A DNA stretch of 64,000 nucleotides, taken from Panax quinquefolius (taxonomy: Eukaryota > Streptophyta > Magnoliopsida > Apiales > Araliaceae). Location: contig CM035164.1 in NCBI GenBank assembly GCA_020205615.1, positions 3,809,501-3,873,500 on the forward strand. Reading direction: 5' to 3'. Shown here one piece after another: positions 44,150 to 55,822 of the stretch. Position 1 is the first letter of the stretch; each line of letters begins with the position of its first letter. The notes beneath the pieces are model-generated. The model had not been told where the DNA came from. It made no database searches and was given only the letters and a program-made list of their open reading frames with translations. The position numbers and the translations under genes were made by a program.

Positions 44150-45300
44150 ACAATGATTTTGAGAATGTTGATCGAGAATATTAACGATTAGAGTAAATGA
44201 GACCGTGGAGATGCTCAGATTTACCAACGAGGAGAACGTGCAACAGTCGACAATGTACCTCCTGTGAACAACACCACCGAAAGCGATGATGAACGAAGGA
44301 TGTTTAGAAGATTTTTTGCAGTTCATGCAAAATCGACGAGGAGACTCGTGTTCAAAATGCAGGGAGAAATGATAGCAATTCACGTGGTCACAAATGCAAG
44401 CGATTCAAAGAGTTGGGACCACCGCATTCGGGAAAGCCAATCCGATTAAAGGCGAGCGTGGGTCAACAAATTACCAAGATATTCGATATCTTGGGATGCA
44501 CGGAGAAACGAAGGTTCCATTCGCCACCTTTATGTTCCGTGAACGAGGCAAATTATCGGTGGGAATCATGAAGCGTACCCATCCAAATTGCACTCAAAGA
44601 TGTCATGGGAGACGTTTGAAATAGTTCAATGACAAGTACTTCCCCGAAAGTATTCGTCTATATGAAGGAAGTGGAGTTTATTAGATCGGAGCGAATAAAC
44701 ATGACGTGTCCCGAAGACGAGGCGAAGTTTTGCGAGTTATCCAGTGTTTGCACCTCATTTGGTGGAGAATGAGGAACATATGACGCGGATGTTTCGAGAG
44801 GTTTGAAACCCGGATACGTCGGATCTCATTTCTCATAAATTTTCTCTCTATTCGAGATGTTGTCAACGAGGCTCGGTTGTTAGAGTGAGATAACGAAATG
44901 CGTTCACCGAGGGACCATAACCAGATTATACAGAAGATAGCGATCATCAAAATAACGATAACCAATGGAGAAAGAAGAATACGGACAATGGCGGTAACCA
45001 CTCGGTGGTAATCGTGGCCATGAAAATAGAAGAAGCGAGTCGGAGGAGATTTTAAAAAGAGGAGATTCAACAATGACCATGTGAAGAAGTCGGCAACGCC
45101 AAATGCAACTAGTTCTAAGGAGGAGAACGACCACCGGTTATATGCTACAAATGCGAAAAAGAGGGACATATCACCCAAACCGCCCACAACAGCTTTAAGG
45201 TATGCTATAATTGTGGAAAAGAAGGACATATCGCTTGAGATTATGACGATATCGAAACCCAGTCCAAAGCGAGAATGGTGACTCAAAAGGATGTCCTGAA
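44150..45300 (+). pseudogene. Gag remnant, first interior of T
   Basis: Fragments in changing frames match Gag of R and the second interior: QDIRYLGMHGE (from KIFDILGC), IMKRTHPN, FNDKYFPES. Two CCHC zinc knuckles remain at about 45142-45240 (CYKCEKEGHIT and CYNCGKEGHIA). Stops and frameshifts are frequent. A 201-codon frame on the opposite strand (44681-45286) is only the antisense of this region. Confidence 0.8.
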
Positions 45301-45329
45301 AAAGTCAAAGTCAATCGGTTCTCGGAAGA

Positions 45330-46025
45330 GCGTTTGTCGTGACCGGTCAAAATGCGAGAACCCGAACGAAGTTAGCACGGGTTAGTTAATTATAAATTCT
45401 TGCGTAGTTTATACCTTACTAGATACTGGGTTCTACCCATTCTTTATCTCTCTTACTTGCGCCAACGTTTGAACTTGACTACGGAGAAATTAGACTTTGA
45501 CCTATTTATGGAGAATCCATTAGAGAAACTTTCATTACATCCGTTGTTTAGAAATCTTGCTTGATTCAGGTTGGCACTATCACATTACCTCGTTAACCTT
45601 ATTTCTATAGAGATATTTGCTTTTGATGTGATTTTAAGGTTAACTACTCATCATGCCGAAATTGATTACTTTCGTAAGGTTGTTAGTTTTCATATTCCTA
45701 AGCAACTCATTATTCAATTCAAGCAATCAAACCATTGTAGTCAAACATTTTCATATCAAGCCATGAAGTCATTCGTTTATTACGGATGTCAAGTTTTCTT
45801 AGTCCATGTTATGGATTTGAATAAAGACACGTCAGATTTGAATAATATTCCTGTTGTTATTTATTTTTCTTGACGTATTTCAAGAAGAATTTCTTGGCTT
45901 ACTCCCAAAGCCCCGATATTAAATTTTGTATCGAATTTGAACCCCAGACAAAATTCATTTCTAAAATCTCATATCGAATGGCTCTATTGAACTTCGTGAG
46001 TTAAAAATTCAACTATAGAAATTGG
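45330..46025 (+). pseudogene. Protease and linker remnant, first interior of T
   Basis: The protease is recognisable at the DNA level as ACTAGATACTGGGTTCTACC (DTGST with an extra base). The region that should read GIDWLTTHHA is shortened, an indel shared with the second interior. It is followed by RKVVSFHIPKQLI, a linker with KFCIEFEP, and RMALLNF-type residues. Inactive. Confidence 0.75.
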
Positions 46026-46027
46026 TA

Positions 46028-46170
46028 CCTGAGCCTTTATCTGGTGACTTCCTTTGTAGAATGCACCGAAGCCAGACTCTCTGTAGGGGACACCATATTC
46101 GTGCGATAGTAAACTGATAGGTGTCATTGTAACGTGTTATCCAAGGTTGGGATATGAGTCACAATTGAGA
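46028..46170 (+). other. Block X, first interior of T
   Basis: Homologous to 13941-14085 (ECTEARLSVGD), here placed after the protease-RT linker. Confidence 0.5.
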
Positions 46171-46189
46171 ACAACCTAAGCTCAGAATC

Positions 46190-47030
46190 GAAATAGGTAG
46201 CTTTCAGGCTTAGTTGGTTATTATCGGAGATTCGTTGAAGGATATTCTCGAATCGCTATTCCATTAACGTGAATGACTCGTAGAGATACAAAATTCAAAT
46301 GGAGCAAGGAATGTGGGAAGAGCTTCGAAGAACTCAAGAGGAGACTCATTTCAAAGACATGTTACGACCATGCGATCCTCGAAAAGCGAATGTGGTAGGC
46401 GACGTGTTGAGTAGAAGATCGTATACAAGTACGAAAATACGATATTGTCAAAGACTCATTTCAGATAATTTATAAATAATAGAGATGGAGATGAAAACTC
46501 TAGGTACCCACGTGATGATATACGAGTATAATCGACTTTAATCGATAAAGTTAAAGTCGCTTCGAAGCTACATCGGAGCCGATGAATTTGAAGAAGGAGG
46601 TGCAAGAAGTTGTTATTTCAAAAGCGAGAGAATCGGTGAGGTGAGGAAAGCTCAAACCTTTGATTTATTAATCCATTTGAAATTCTCGACCGAATAGGAA
46701 TTGTGGCCTATAGACTGCTTTTTACCGCCAAGTATGACGCGTGTTCATAACGCTTTTCACGATCGATGTTACGTAAATATGTGGATGACCAACCACGCTA
46801 TTGAGTTAGAACTGGACGAGATAACCAAGACTTAACGTATTTGAGAGGTACCTGTCAAGATCTTGGATAGGAAAGAACATGTCCTATGTACTGAGGTTAT
46901 ACCACAAGTTAAAGTTTTGTGGAGAAACCATGCTATCGAGGAAATGACCGGGAGTTGGAAATGGAAATGAAAGCGGTATATTATCATCTTTTCAAACACA
47001 GTAATGTACGTACGCCAATTTCGAGGACGA
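46190..47030 (+). pseudogene. Pol remnant, first interior of T: RT end, RNase H tail, integrase ends, chromodomain
   Basis: Reads [11 protein letters not shown] (from [10 protein letters not shown] in R) and KIQMEQGMWEELRRTQEE, then jumps to RKANVVGDVLSRRSYT. The RT palm with the FIDD motif and most of RNase H are therefore missing. After an integrase N-terminal piece it jumps at about 46632 to the C-terminus (PPSMTRVHNAF, then ILDRKEHVLCTEVIPQVKVL and WRNHAIEEMT), the same integrase deletion as in D. The element needed proteins from another copy to move. Confidence 0.8.
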
Positions 47031-47038
47031 AATTTCAT

Positions 47039-47050
47039 AAGGAGGGGAGA
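47039..47050 (+). promoter_or_regulatory. Polypurine tract, first interior of T
   Basis: AAGGAGGGGAGA before LTR2. Confidence 0.85.
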
Positions 47051-48397
47051 TTGTAAGACCCCGAAATTTTTTTAAATAAAAAGGAATTTCCTTTATTTAT
47101 TATTTTGAAATAGTAAGGGTGGATTTGATTAATGTGGTAAAATGCGCAAATATTTTAAATAAGCAAGTGGTGATAAAATATTCATTATTGTCGGGGAATA
47201 TTCGTTTGGTCGTGGAATATTCGCATCGCTCGGGGAATATTCGATTTACGGCATGCTCTTTTTGTGGGCCCCATAGCGGAAAGCGATTGGATGAAGAAAA
47301 CGACAAATATAAGTTATTTATAAATAATCTACAGAGTTATTACTGATTATCATCGTTGGAATACCCTTATGGGTTAAAACACACTAATACGCGTTGTTTA
47401 ACAAGAAGATACGCAGATTGCACCAATTATTGATTCTTACGTAAGAAGGCACTACTCAATAATTGTTACAGAGAATTAATGCTCAAAGATTTTATTTTAT
47501 TGATTTAATAATTGCCGCGTTGATATTTTATATTGCTATTGTTTCAATAATTGTCATTACACAAGATTTTTTCATTATCGAATCAATAATTCATATTATC
47601 TCGAATAATATTATTAGATAACATTATTGGCAATGTCTAGAAAGTTCATACTAAGGAGAGGTTTGGTCACCTAATTGCGGCTAAGTAGGAGAGATCCTTA
47701 TTGAAAGCCCCTCTTCCTCGAACCGCCTCGTTGTCAATATTGTGATTTTGTAATATTATTTGTGAATAATTAATTATTGATTCATATGATAAGGAAAATA
47801 TTAATTTTATGTGGATATAGATGGAGAAAATTTTTAACGTGACAATTGTTGAAAATTGAAATTTTATCTTTTCTCGATAAAATAATTTATTTAAATATAT
47901 TATTATATTATAATAATATAATAATGGTGATATTTTTACAACGAATGTGGGATATATGAGTATACGAGGAGGAAGAGTATTTTTGTTGCAATAAATATTT
48001 AAAACATGTTAAACATGTCTGGTGGACCCCATTTATTGATCCGAAATTTGATTATAGCACAGTAAAATCGCCTGGTTTGTGGATTTCGGTCAATTTCTTT
48101 GGAATTCGGAAAAACTTTCTTCCGCAAAGTTGTAGAGAATTGAGTTTCCTATAAAAACTCACGATTCAATTTTTCTGATAAAAGAGCTATTTATTATGAA
48201 TTATTGAAGTTCAAACTCAAAATAATTGATTTTTGGAAGTTTTAATTATTTATATCAACAAAAACGTTTTATTGTTTTGGTTGGCCTCCATGTGTTGTAA
48301 ACATGCTGATTTCAGAGTCTTGGTTGGCGTGGGAATATATATATAATATATTATTATTATATTAAATTTTCTCATTTTGGTTTTCTAAGCAATTTCC

Positions 48398-48405
48398 TAT
48401 AAATA
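48398..48405 (+). promoter_or_regulatory. TATA box of LTR2
   Basis: TATAAATA within TTTCCTATAAATAGGTGCTT. Confidence 0.75.
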
Positions 48406-48673
48406 GGTGCTTAGGTTAGAATTGAAAATCACACCGTAAATCAAGTTTTCTCTCTATATTATCGAGCGTATTCTTGTGAGTATTTTGAGTATACTTTGAG
48501 TATTGCTATACGGTGCAAGTTCAAGTTATAGCCTATATCCTGTGTTTTCACTAAAGTCTTGTCTTTCGAGGTAAGAGATGTTATTTTCTTCTCAAATGAT
48601 ATTATTTCTTCAATATCATTATGCTGAAATATTGGTTGGAACTTTTTATCAAATTTGGAACTTTCCATGTCAA

Positions 48674-48915
48674 AGTTACTATTCATGAGTTACTATTCAC
48701 GAGTTACTATTCATGAGTTACTATTCATGAGTTACTATTCACGAAGTTACTATTCATGAGTTACTATTCACGAAGTTACTATTCACGAGTACTATTCACG
48801 AAAGCGTGAAGATGTTTTTTTTGTGAAATTTCTATCTTTTGGTGTCTGAGTTACTATTCACGATACTGAAGACTATTCACGATACTAACCTTTATTCACG
48901 AATACTTTACATATT
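48674..48915 (+). repeat. 14-bp tandem repeats in LTR2, longest copy
   Basis: Eight to nine nearly exact GAGTTACTATTCAY units, two of them stretched to 15 bp by an extra A (GAAGTTACTATTCAC). Confidence 0.8.
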
Positions 48916-49149
48916 CACCTAAAAATGAAATTTCTTCTTTTTGTCCAAAATATCTATTATGGATACTAGCTTTGATTGTATCCATGTTTTGATCATTCTT
49001 GAATTTTACTCCACTCTGATTACTTATGAAGTATTTTTGAACTTGGATTGTTTAAAATACGAATCCTTAATCATTGTCATTTTGTTTCACCGGATTCGCT
49101 TTTCTTTGAAATATTTTCATCATCCTCGACCCTAAATGATGATATTATC

Positions 49150-49350
49150 GAATATCTTTGGCCCTGGTGCAAAGATGAATGATTTCTTGATGAATATCTT
49201 TGGCCCGTAGTGCAAAGATGAATAGGTGTTGAGATGAACATGATCGATCGATTAATATCTTTGGCCCGTAGTGCAAAGATGAGCAGTGTTTAGATGAACA
49301 TAACTAATCGATGAATATCTTTGGCCCAGTAGTGCAAAGATGAATATTTG
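49150..49350 (+). repeat. Hairpin array (GTAGTGC loop) in LTR2, four units
   Basis: Stem ATCTTTG/CAAAGAT in all; the first unit has a shortened loop. Confidence 0.8.
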
Positions 49351-49888
49351 ATTCCGATATATATTGATTGATGTTACAGGGATAAAATATCGACGATGAA
49401 CTTTTAAATTCATATATAGAAGATAGTAGTTTGCATTCTCTACTTAACTCTTCTAATGAATTGTTGTTTCACCGCAATTGTTGATTTAAAACCGGTTGTC
49501 TATTGTATTCTATTAGATTTTTCCTGTTGGAGACTAAAGATAATTTGTTGTATATTATCTTAGTCATAATATTCTTTACCGGGCTAGTTGAGCTCACCCA
49601 TTTCCTTTTTGTTCCATTTTCTTCTTAGAGGCGAGAATGTAATGAAAGTACTAGTCGGGTATGGAATGAAGGTTCTAGAGAGAGTTGTTTAGTAGTCCTC
49701 ACCATTTTGTAAAATAATGTATCAATAATTATGATGGGGATTTATTTGGGTGTGGATATTGTCTAGATGGCAATATTTGTATTTAAACTCACAGTTTATA
49801 TGTTGTAATAATAAAGTTGTAGTTATTTCTGTACCATGTATTGACAACTCAGAATAGGTGATGTATACCTATTTTGGGGGCGCCACAT

Positions 49889-49905
49889 TAGTATCGAGCT
49901 TAGGG
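49889..49905 (+). promoter_or_regulatory. Primer binding site, second interior of T (damaged)
   Basis: TAGTATCGAGCTTAGGG; the TGG that normally pairs with the tRNA CCA end has become TAG. Confidence 0.65.
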
Positions 49906-50069
49906 ATATGATCTCCAAGCGGAGATCGGGGAATAGAACTAGGAGGGGAGAGACGAGTAAATCCTTCGCTAGTGTGTCCTACCTAAGCTTATTTGTTGGT
50001 TGGTCATAATATAGGGGTATTATGTGATTTTGTTAATTTGTTTAATTAACCCTTGTTTTATGACAGTAT

Positions 50070-51200
50070 TTGAGAATGTTGACTGAGAATATTAACAGTG
50101 GAGTAAATGAGACCGTGGAGATGCATGTACTTACCAACGAGGAGAACGTGCAACAGGCTGGCAATGTACCTCCTGTGAACAACACCACTGAGCAGATGAT
50201 GAACGAGGGGATGTTTAGAAGCTTTTTGCGCTTCATGCAAAATCGATTTGAGGAGACTCGTGTTCAAATGCGCAGGAGAAATGATAGCAATTCACGGGTG
50301 GTCACAAATGCAAGCGCTCAAAGAGTTGGGACCACCAGTGCAGGGAAAGCCGAATCCGATTAAGGCGCGAGACGTGGGTCAACAAATTACCAAGATATTC
50401 GATATCTTGGGATGCACGGAGAACGAAGTAAGTTCCATTCGCCACCTTTATGTTCCAGAACGAGGCGGTGATTCTCGGTGGGAATCATGAAGCGTACCCA
50501 TCCAAATTTTCAAAGATGTCATGGGAGACGTTTGAAGCAGTTCAATGACAAGTACTTCCCCGAAAAGTATTCGTCGTATGAAGGAAGTGGAGTTTATTAG
50601 ACCGGAGCGAGAATAACACGACGGTGTCCCATTACGAGGCGAAGTTTATGGAGTTATCCGTGTTTGCACCTCATTTGGTGGAGAATGAGGAACATATGAC
50701 GCGGATGTTTCGAGAGGTTTGAAACCCCAAGATACGTCGAGATCTCTCATTTCTCATAAATTTTCTCTCTATTCGGATGTTGTCAATGAGGCTCGATTGT
50801 TAGAGTGAGATAACGAAAGTACGTTCAACCGAGGGACCATAACCGAGGATTATACCAAGAAGATAGCGATCATCAAAATAACGATAACCAAAGGAGAAAG
50901 AAGAATACTTGACAAAGGCGGAACCACTCCGGTGGTAATCGTGGCCATGAAAATAGAAGAAGCGAGTGGGAGGAGATTTTAAAAGAGGAGATTCAACAAT
51001 GACCATGTGAAGACGTCGGCCAAGATGTAACTAGTTCTAAGGGAGGAGAACGACCACCCATTATATGCTACAAATGCGAAAAAGAGGGACATATCACACC
51101 AAACCGCCCACAACAGATTTAAGGTATGCTATAATTGTGGAAAAGAAGGACATATCGCTCGAGATTATACGATATCGAAACCCAATCCAATGGAATGGTG
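50070..51200 (+). pseudogene. Gag remnant, second interior of T
   Basis: The best preserved Gag start here: an in-frame ATG at 50076 begins MLTENINSGVNETVEMHV, and the frame stays open to 50363 with MNEGMFRSFLRFMQNRFEE. Frames then change: PVQGKPNPIKARDVGQQ, KIFDILGCTENE, and FNDKYFPEK. Two zinc knuckles are at about 51066-51170 (CYKCEKEGHIT, CYNCGKEGHIARDY). Gag would form particles and bind RNA. Confidence 0.82.
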
Positions 51201-51239
51201 ACTCAAAAGGATGTCCCGAGAAAAGTCAAAGTCAATCGG

Positions 51240-51950
51240 TTCTGGAAGAGCGTTTGTCGTGACCGGTCATTAAATGCGAGAACCCGAACGGTTAGCACGG
51301 TTAGTTAATTATAAATTCTTGCGTAGTTTATACCTTACTAGATACCCCTGGTTCTACCCATTCTTTTATCTCTCTTACTTGCGCTCAACGTTTGAACTTG
51401 ACTACGGAGAAATTAGACTTTGACCTTATTTATGGAGAATCCATTAGGAGAAACTTTCATTACATCCGTTGTTTAAAAATCTTGCTTGATTCAAAGTTGG
51501 CACTATCACATTACCTATTAACCTTATTTCTATAGAGATATTTGCTTTTGATGTGATTTTAAGGTTAACTACTCATCATGCCGAAATTGATTACTTTTCG
51601 TAAGGTTGTTAGTTTTCATATTCCTAAGCAACTCATTATTCAATTCAAGCAATCAAACCATTGTAGTCAAACATTTTCATATCAAGCCATGAAGTCATTC
51701 GTTTATTACGGATGTCAAGTTTTCTTAGTCCATGTTATGGATTTGAATAAAGACACGCCGATTTGAATAATATTCTGTTGTTATTTATTTTTCCCGACGT
51801 ATTTCAAGAATTTCTTGGCTTACTCCCAAAGCCCGATATTAAATTTTGTATCGAATTTGAACCCTAGACAAAATTCATTTCTAAAATCTCATATCGAATG
51901 GCTCCTATTGAACTTCGTGAGTTAAAAATTCAACTATAGAAATTGGTACC
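51240..51950 (+). pseudogene. Protease and linker remnant, second interior of T
   Basis: Same content and the same shortened IDWLTTHH region as 45330-46025, with private frameshifts (an extra CC run in the DTGS region near 51345). Confidence 0.75.
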
Positions 51951-51954
51951 GAGC

Positions 51955-52085
51955 CTTTATCCGGTGACTTCCTTTGTAGAATGCACTGAAGCGGACTCTC
52001 CGTAGGGGACACCATATTCGATGCGATAGTAAAGCGATAGGTGTCATTGTAACGTGTTATCCAAGGTTGGGATATGAGTCACGAT
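51955..52085 (+). other. Block X, second interior of T
   Basis: Third copy of the block, in the same place as in the first interior. Confidence 0.5.
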
Positions 52086-52109
52086 TGAGAACAACCTAAG
52101 CTCGGTAAT

Positions 52110-52945
52110 CGAAATAGGTAGCTTTCAGGCTTAGTTGGTTATTATCGGAGATTCGTTGAAGGATATTCTCGAATCGCTATTCCATTAACGTGGTGACTCG
52201 TAGAGATACAAAATTCAAATGGAGCAAGGAATGTGGGAAGAGCTTGAAGAACTCAAGAGGAGACTCATTTCAAAGACATTTCGACCATGCGATCCTGAAA
52301 AGCGAATGTGGTAGGTGACGTGTTGAGTAGAAGATCGTATACAAAATGAGTACGATATTGTCAAAGACTCATTTCGTATAATTTATAAATAATAGAGATG
52401 GAGATGAAAACTCTAGGTACCCACGTGATGATATACTGAGTATAATCGACTTTAATCGATAAAGTTAAAGTCGCTTCAAGCTACACATCTGAGTGATGAA
52501 TTTGAAGAAGGAGGTGCAAGAAGTTGTTATTTCAAAAGCGAGAGAATCGGTGAGGTGAGGAAAGCTCAAACCTTTGATTTATTAATCCATTTGAAATTCT
52601 CGATCGAATAGGAACCGTGGCCTATAGACTCGCTTTTACCGCCAAGTATGACGCGTGTTCATAACGCTTTTTCACGTGTCGATGTTACGTAAATATGTGG
52701 ATGACCAACCACGCTATTGAGTTAGAACCGGACGAGATAACCAAGACTTAACGTCACGAGGAGGTACCACCAAGATCTTGGATAGGAAAGAACATGTCCT
52801 ATGTCTCGGGGTTATACCACAAGTTAAAGTTTTGGGAGAAACCATGCTTATTGAGGAAATGACCGGGAGTTGGAAATGGAAATGAAAGCGAGGTATTATC
52901 ATCTTTTGAAACACCAGTATCGTCGTCGTCAATTTCGAGGACGAA
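52110..52945 (+). pseudogene. Pol remnant, second interior of T
   Basis: RT end, RNase H tail (KANVVGDVLSRRSY), integrase N-terminal piece, and C-terminus with chromodomain remnant, in the same order and with the same deletion joints as 46190-47030. Private differences are mostly small indels. Confidence 0.8.
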
Positions 52946-52952
52946 ATTTCAT

Positions 52953-52964
52953 AAGGAGAGGAGG
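52953..52964 (+). promoter_or_regulatory. Polypurine tract, second interior of T
   Basis: AAGGAGAGGAGG before LTR3. Confidence 0.8.
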
Positions 52965-54321
52965 TTGTAAGACCCCGAAATTTTTTTAAATAAAAAAGAA
53001 TTTCCTTTATTTATTATTTTGAAATAGTAAGGGTGGATTTGATTAATGTGGTAAAATGCGCAAATATTTTAAATAAGCAAGTGGTGATAAAATATTCATT
53101 ATTGTTGGGGAATATTCGTTTGGTCGTGGAATATTCAATCGCTTCGGGAATATTCGTGCGACGTACCAGCTAGTCTTTTTGTGGGCCCCATAAGCGAAAA
53201 GCGATTGGATGAAAAAAAGCGACAAATATAAGTTGTTTATAAATAATCTACAGTAGTTATTACAGATTATCTTGTTGGAATACCCAAAGTGGTTAAAACA
53301 CACTAATCTGCGTTGTTTAACAAGAAGATACTCAGGTATTGCACCAATTATTGATTCTTACGTAAGAAGGCACTACTCAATAATTGTTACGATAATTCTT
53401 GCTCAAGATTTTATTTTATTGATTTAATAATTGCCGCGTTGATATTTTATATTGTCATTGTTTCAATAATTGTCATTACACAAGATTTTTCATTATCGAA
53501 TCAATAATTCATATTATCTGAATAATATTATTAGATAACATTATTGGCAATGTCTAGAAAGTTACATCTAAGGAGAGGTTTGGTCACCTAATTGCGCCCA
53601 AAGAAGAGAGAGATCCTTATTGAAAGCCCTCTTCCTTTCCCCGCCTCGGTTTCGATATTGTGATTTTGTAATATTATTTGTGAATAATTAATTATTGATT
53701 CATATGATAAGGAAAATATTAATTTTATGTGGATATAGATGGAGAAAATTTTTAATGTGACAATTGTTGAAAATTGAAATTTTATCTTTTTCTGATAAAA
53801 TAATTTATTTAAATATATTATTATATTATAATAATATAATAATGGTGATATTTTTACAACGAATGTGGGATATATGAGTATACAAGGAGGAAGAGTATTT
53901 TTGTTGCAATAAATATTTAAAACATGTTAAACATGTCGGTGGACCCCATTTATTGACTGAAATTTGATTATAGCCTGTAAAATCGCCCGTTTGTGGATTT
54001 CGGTCAATTTCTGTTTGGAATTCGGAAAAACTTTCTTCTGTAAAGTTGTAGAGAATTGAGTTTCCTATAAAAACTCGCGAGATTCGAATTTTTCTGATAA
54101 AAGAGCTATTTATTATGAATTATTGAAGTTCCGAAACTCCGAAATAATTGATTTTTGGAAGTTTTAATTATTTATATCAACAAAAACATTTTTATTGTTT
54201 TGGTTGGCCCCCCCATGTGTTGTAAACATGCTGATTTCAGGAGTCTTGGTTGGCGTAGGAATATATATATAATATATTATTATTATATTAAATTTTCGCT
54301 TTGGTGTTCTAAGCAATTTCC

Positions 54322-54329
54322 TATAAATA
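54322..54329 (+). promoter_or_regulatory. TATA box of LTR3
   Basis: TATAAATA within TTTCCTATAAATAGGGTCTT. Confidence 0.75.
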
Positions 54330-54599
54330 GGGTCTTAGGTTAGAATTGAAAATCACACCGTAAACTCAAGTTTTCTCTCTCTATATTATCGAGCGTATTC
54401 TTGTGAGTATTTTGAGTATACTTTGAGTATTGCTATACTGTGCAAGTTCAAGTCATAGCCTTATATCCTGTGTTTACTAAGAAATCTTGTCTTTCGAGGT
54501 AAGAGATGTTATTTTCTTCTCAAATGATATTATTTCTTCAATATCATTATGCTGAAATATTGGTTGGAACTTTTTATCAAATTTGGAACTTTTCATGTC

Positions 54600-54845
54600 A
54601 AAGTGACTATTCATGAGTTTCTTATTCACGATTACTATTCATGAGTTACTATTTATGAGTTATTATTCACGATTCTTATTCATGAAGTTACTATTCACGA
54701 GTTACTATTCACGAGTACTATTCACGAAAGCGTGAAGATGTTTTTGTGAAATTTCTATCTTTTGGTGTCTGAGTTACTATTCACGATACTCAAGACTTTA
54801 TTCACGATACTCAAGACTATTCACGAATACGGCCTTTATTCAATC
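54600..54845 (+). repeat. 14-bp tandem repeats in LTR3
   Basis: Seven to eight units of GAGTTACTATTCAY, more diverged than in LTR2. Confidence 0.75.
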
Positions 54846-55071
54846 GAAAAATGAAATTTCTTCTTTTTGTCAAAAATATCTATTCGGATACTAGCTTTGA
54901 TTGTATCCATGTTTTGATCATTCTTGAATTTTACTCCACTCGATTACTTATGAAGTATTTTTGAACTTGGATTGTTTAAAATACGAATCCTTAATCATTG
55001 TCATTTTGTTTCAATCGGATTCGTTTTCTTTGAAATATTTTTCATCATCCTCACCCTAAATGATGATATTC

Positions 55072-55272
55072 TCAATATCTTTGGCTTTGTAGTGCAAAGA
55101 TGAATGATTTCTTGATGAATATCTTTGGCCCGTAGTGCAAAAGATGAGCAGTGTTGAGATGAACATACGACCGATGATTAATATCTTTGGCCCGTAGTGC
55201 AAAGATGAGCAGTGTTTAGATGAACACGACTTAATGATGAATATCTTTGGCTCAGAGTGCAAAGATGAATAT
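55072..55272 (+). repeat. Hairpin array (GTAGTGC loop) in LTR3, four units
   Basis: Stem ATCTTTG/CAAAGAT; the first unit has lost part of its left arm. Confidence 0.8.
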
Positions 55273-55822
55273 TTGATTCCGATATATATATGATTGATGT
55301 TACAGGGATAAAATATCGACGATGAACTTTTAAATTCATATATAGAAGATAGTAGTTTGCATTCTCTACTTAACTCTTCTAATGAATTGTTGTTTCCGCT
55401 GCAATTGTTGATTTAAAACTGGTTGTCTATTGTATTCTATTAGATTTTTTCCTGTTGGAGACTAACGATAATTTGTTATATATTATCTTAGTCATAATAT
55501 TCTTTACTGGGCTAGTTGAGCTCACCCTTTTCCTTTTTGTTCCATTTTTCTTCTCAGGAGGCGAGAATGTAGCGAATACTAGTCGGGGTATGGAATGAAG
55601 GTTCTAGAGAGAGTTGTTTAGTAGTCCTCACCATTTTTGTAAAATAATGTATCAATAATTATGATGGGGATTTATTTGGGTGTGGATATTGTCTAGATGG
55701 CAATATTTGTATTTAAACTCACAGTTTATATGTTGTAATAATAAAGTTGTAGTTATTTCTGTACCATGTATTGACAACTCAGAATAGGTGATGTATACCT
55801 ATTTTGGGGGCGTCACAATAAT

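Larger units (their letters stand above)
48571..49628 (+). other. Predicted leader intron in LTR2
   Basis: Donor TTTCGAG-GTAAGA, acceptor TTTTCTTCTTAG; 1,058 bp. Confidence 0.5.
47052..49887 (+). mobile_element. LTR2 (shared middle LTR) of array T
   Basis: Starts TGTAAGACCCCG, ends GGGGGCGCCACA. It serves as 3' LTR for the first interior and 5' LTR for the second. Confidence 0.92.
54499..55557 (+). other. Predicted leader intron in LTR3
   Basis: Donor TTTCGAG-GTAAGA, acceptor TTTTTCTTCTCAG-GAGGCG; 1,059 bp. Confidence 0.5.
41150..55817 (+). mobile_element. Array T: tandem gypsy LTR-interior-LTR-interior-LTR, TSD ATAAT
   Basis: Three type 2 LTRs (41150-43978, 47052-49887, 52966-55817) alternate with two short interiors (43979-47051, 49888-52965) in the same orientation. 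A single target-site duplication, ATAAT, flanks the whole (41145-41149, 55818-55822). Each interior has its own primer site and polypurine tract. Both interiors share the same deletions and many of the same broken codons, so one defective element was duplicated in tandem, most simply by unequal recombination between LTRs. It sits in the left subterminal region of the inner CACTA. Confidence 0.95.
52966..55817 (+). mobile_element. LTR3 of array T, type 2 (2.85 kb)
   Basis: Starts TGTAAGACCCCG, ends GGGGGCGTCACA, followed by the right target-site duplication ATAAT. Confidence 0.93.

Noticed and set aside
44681..45286. A 201-codon open frame on the minus strand
   Set aside because: It is the antisense of a decayed gag whose zinc knuckles are readable on the plus strand; the second interior does not keep it open.
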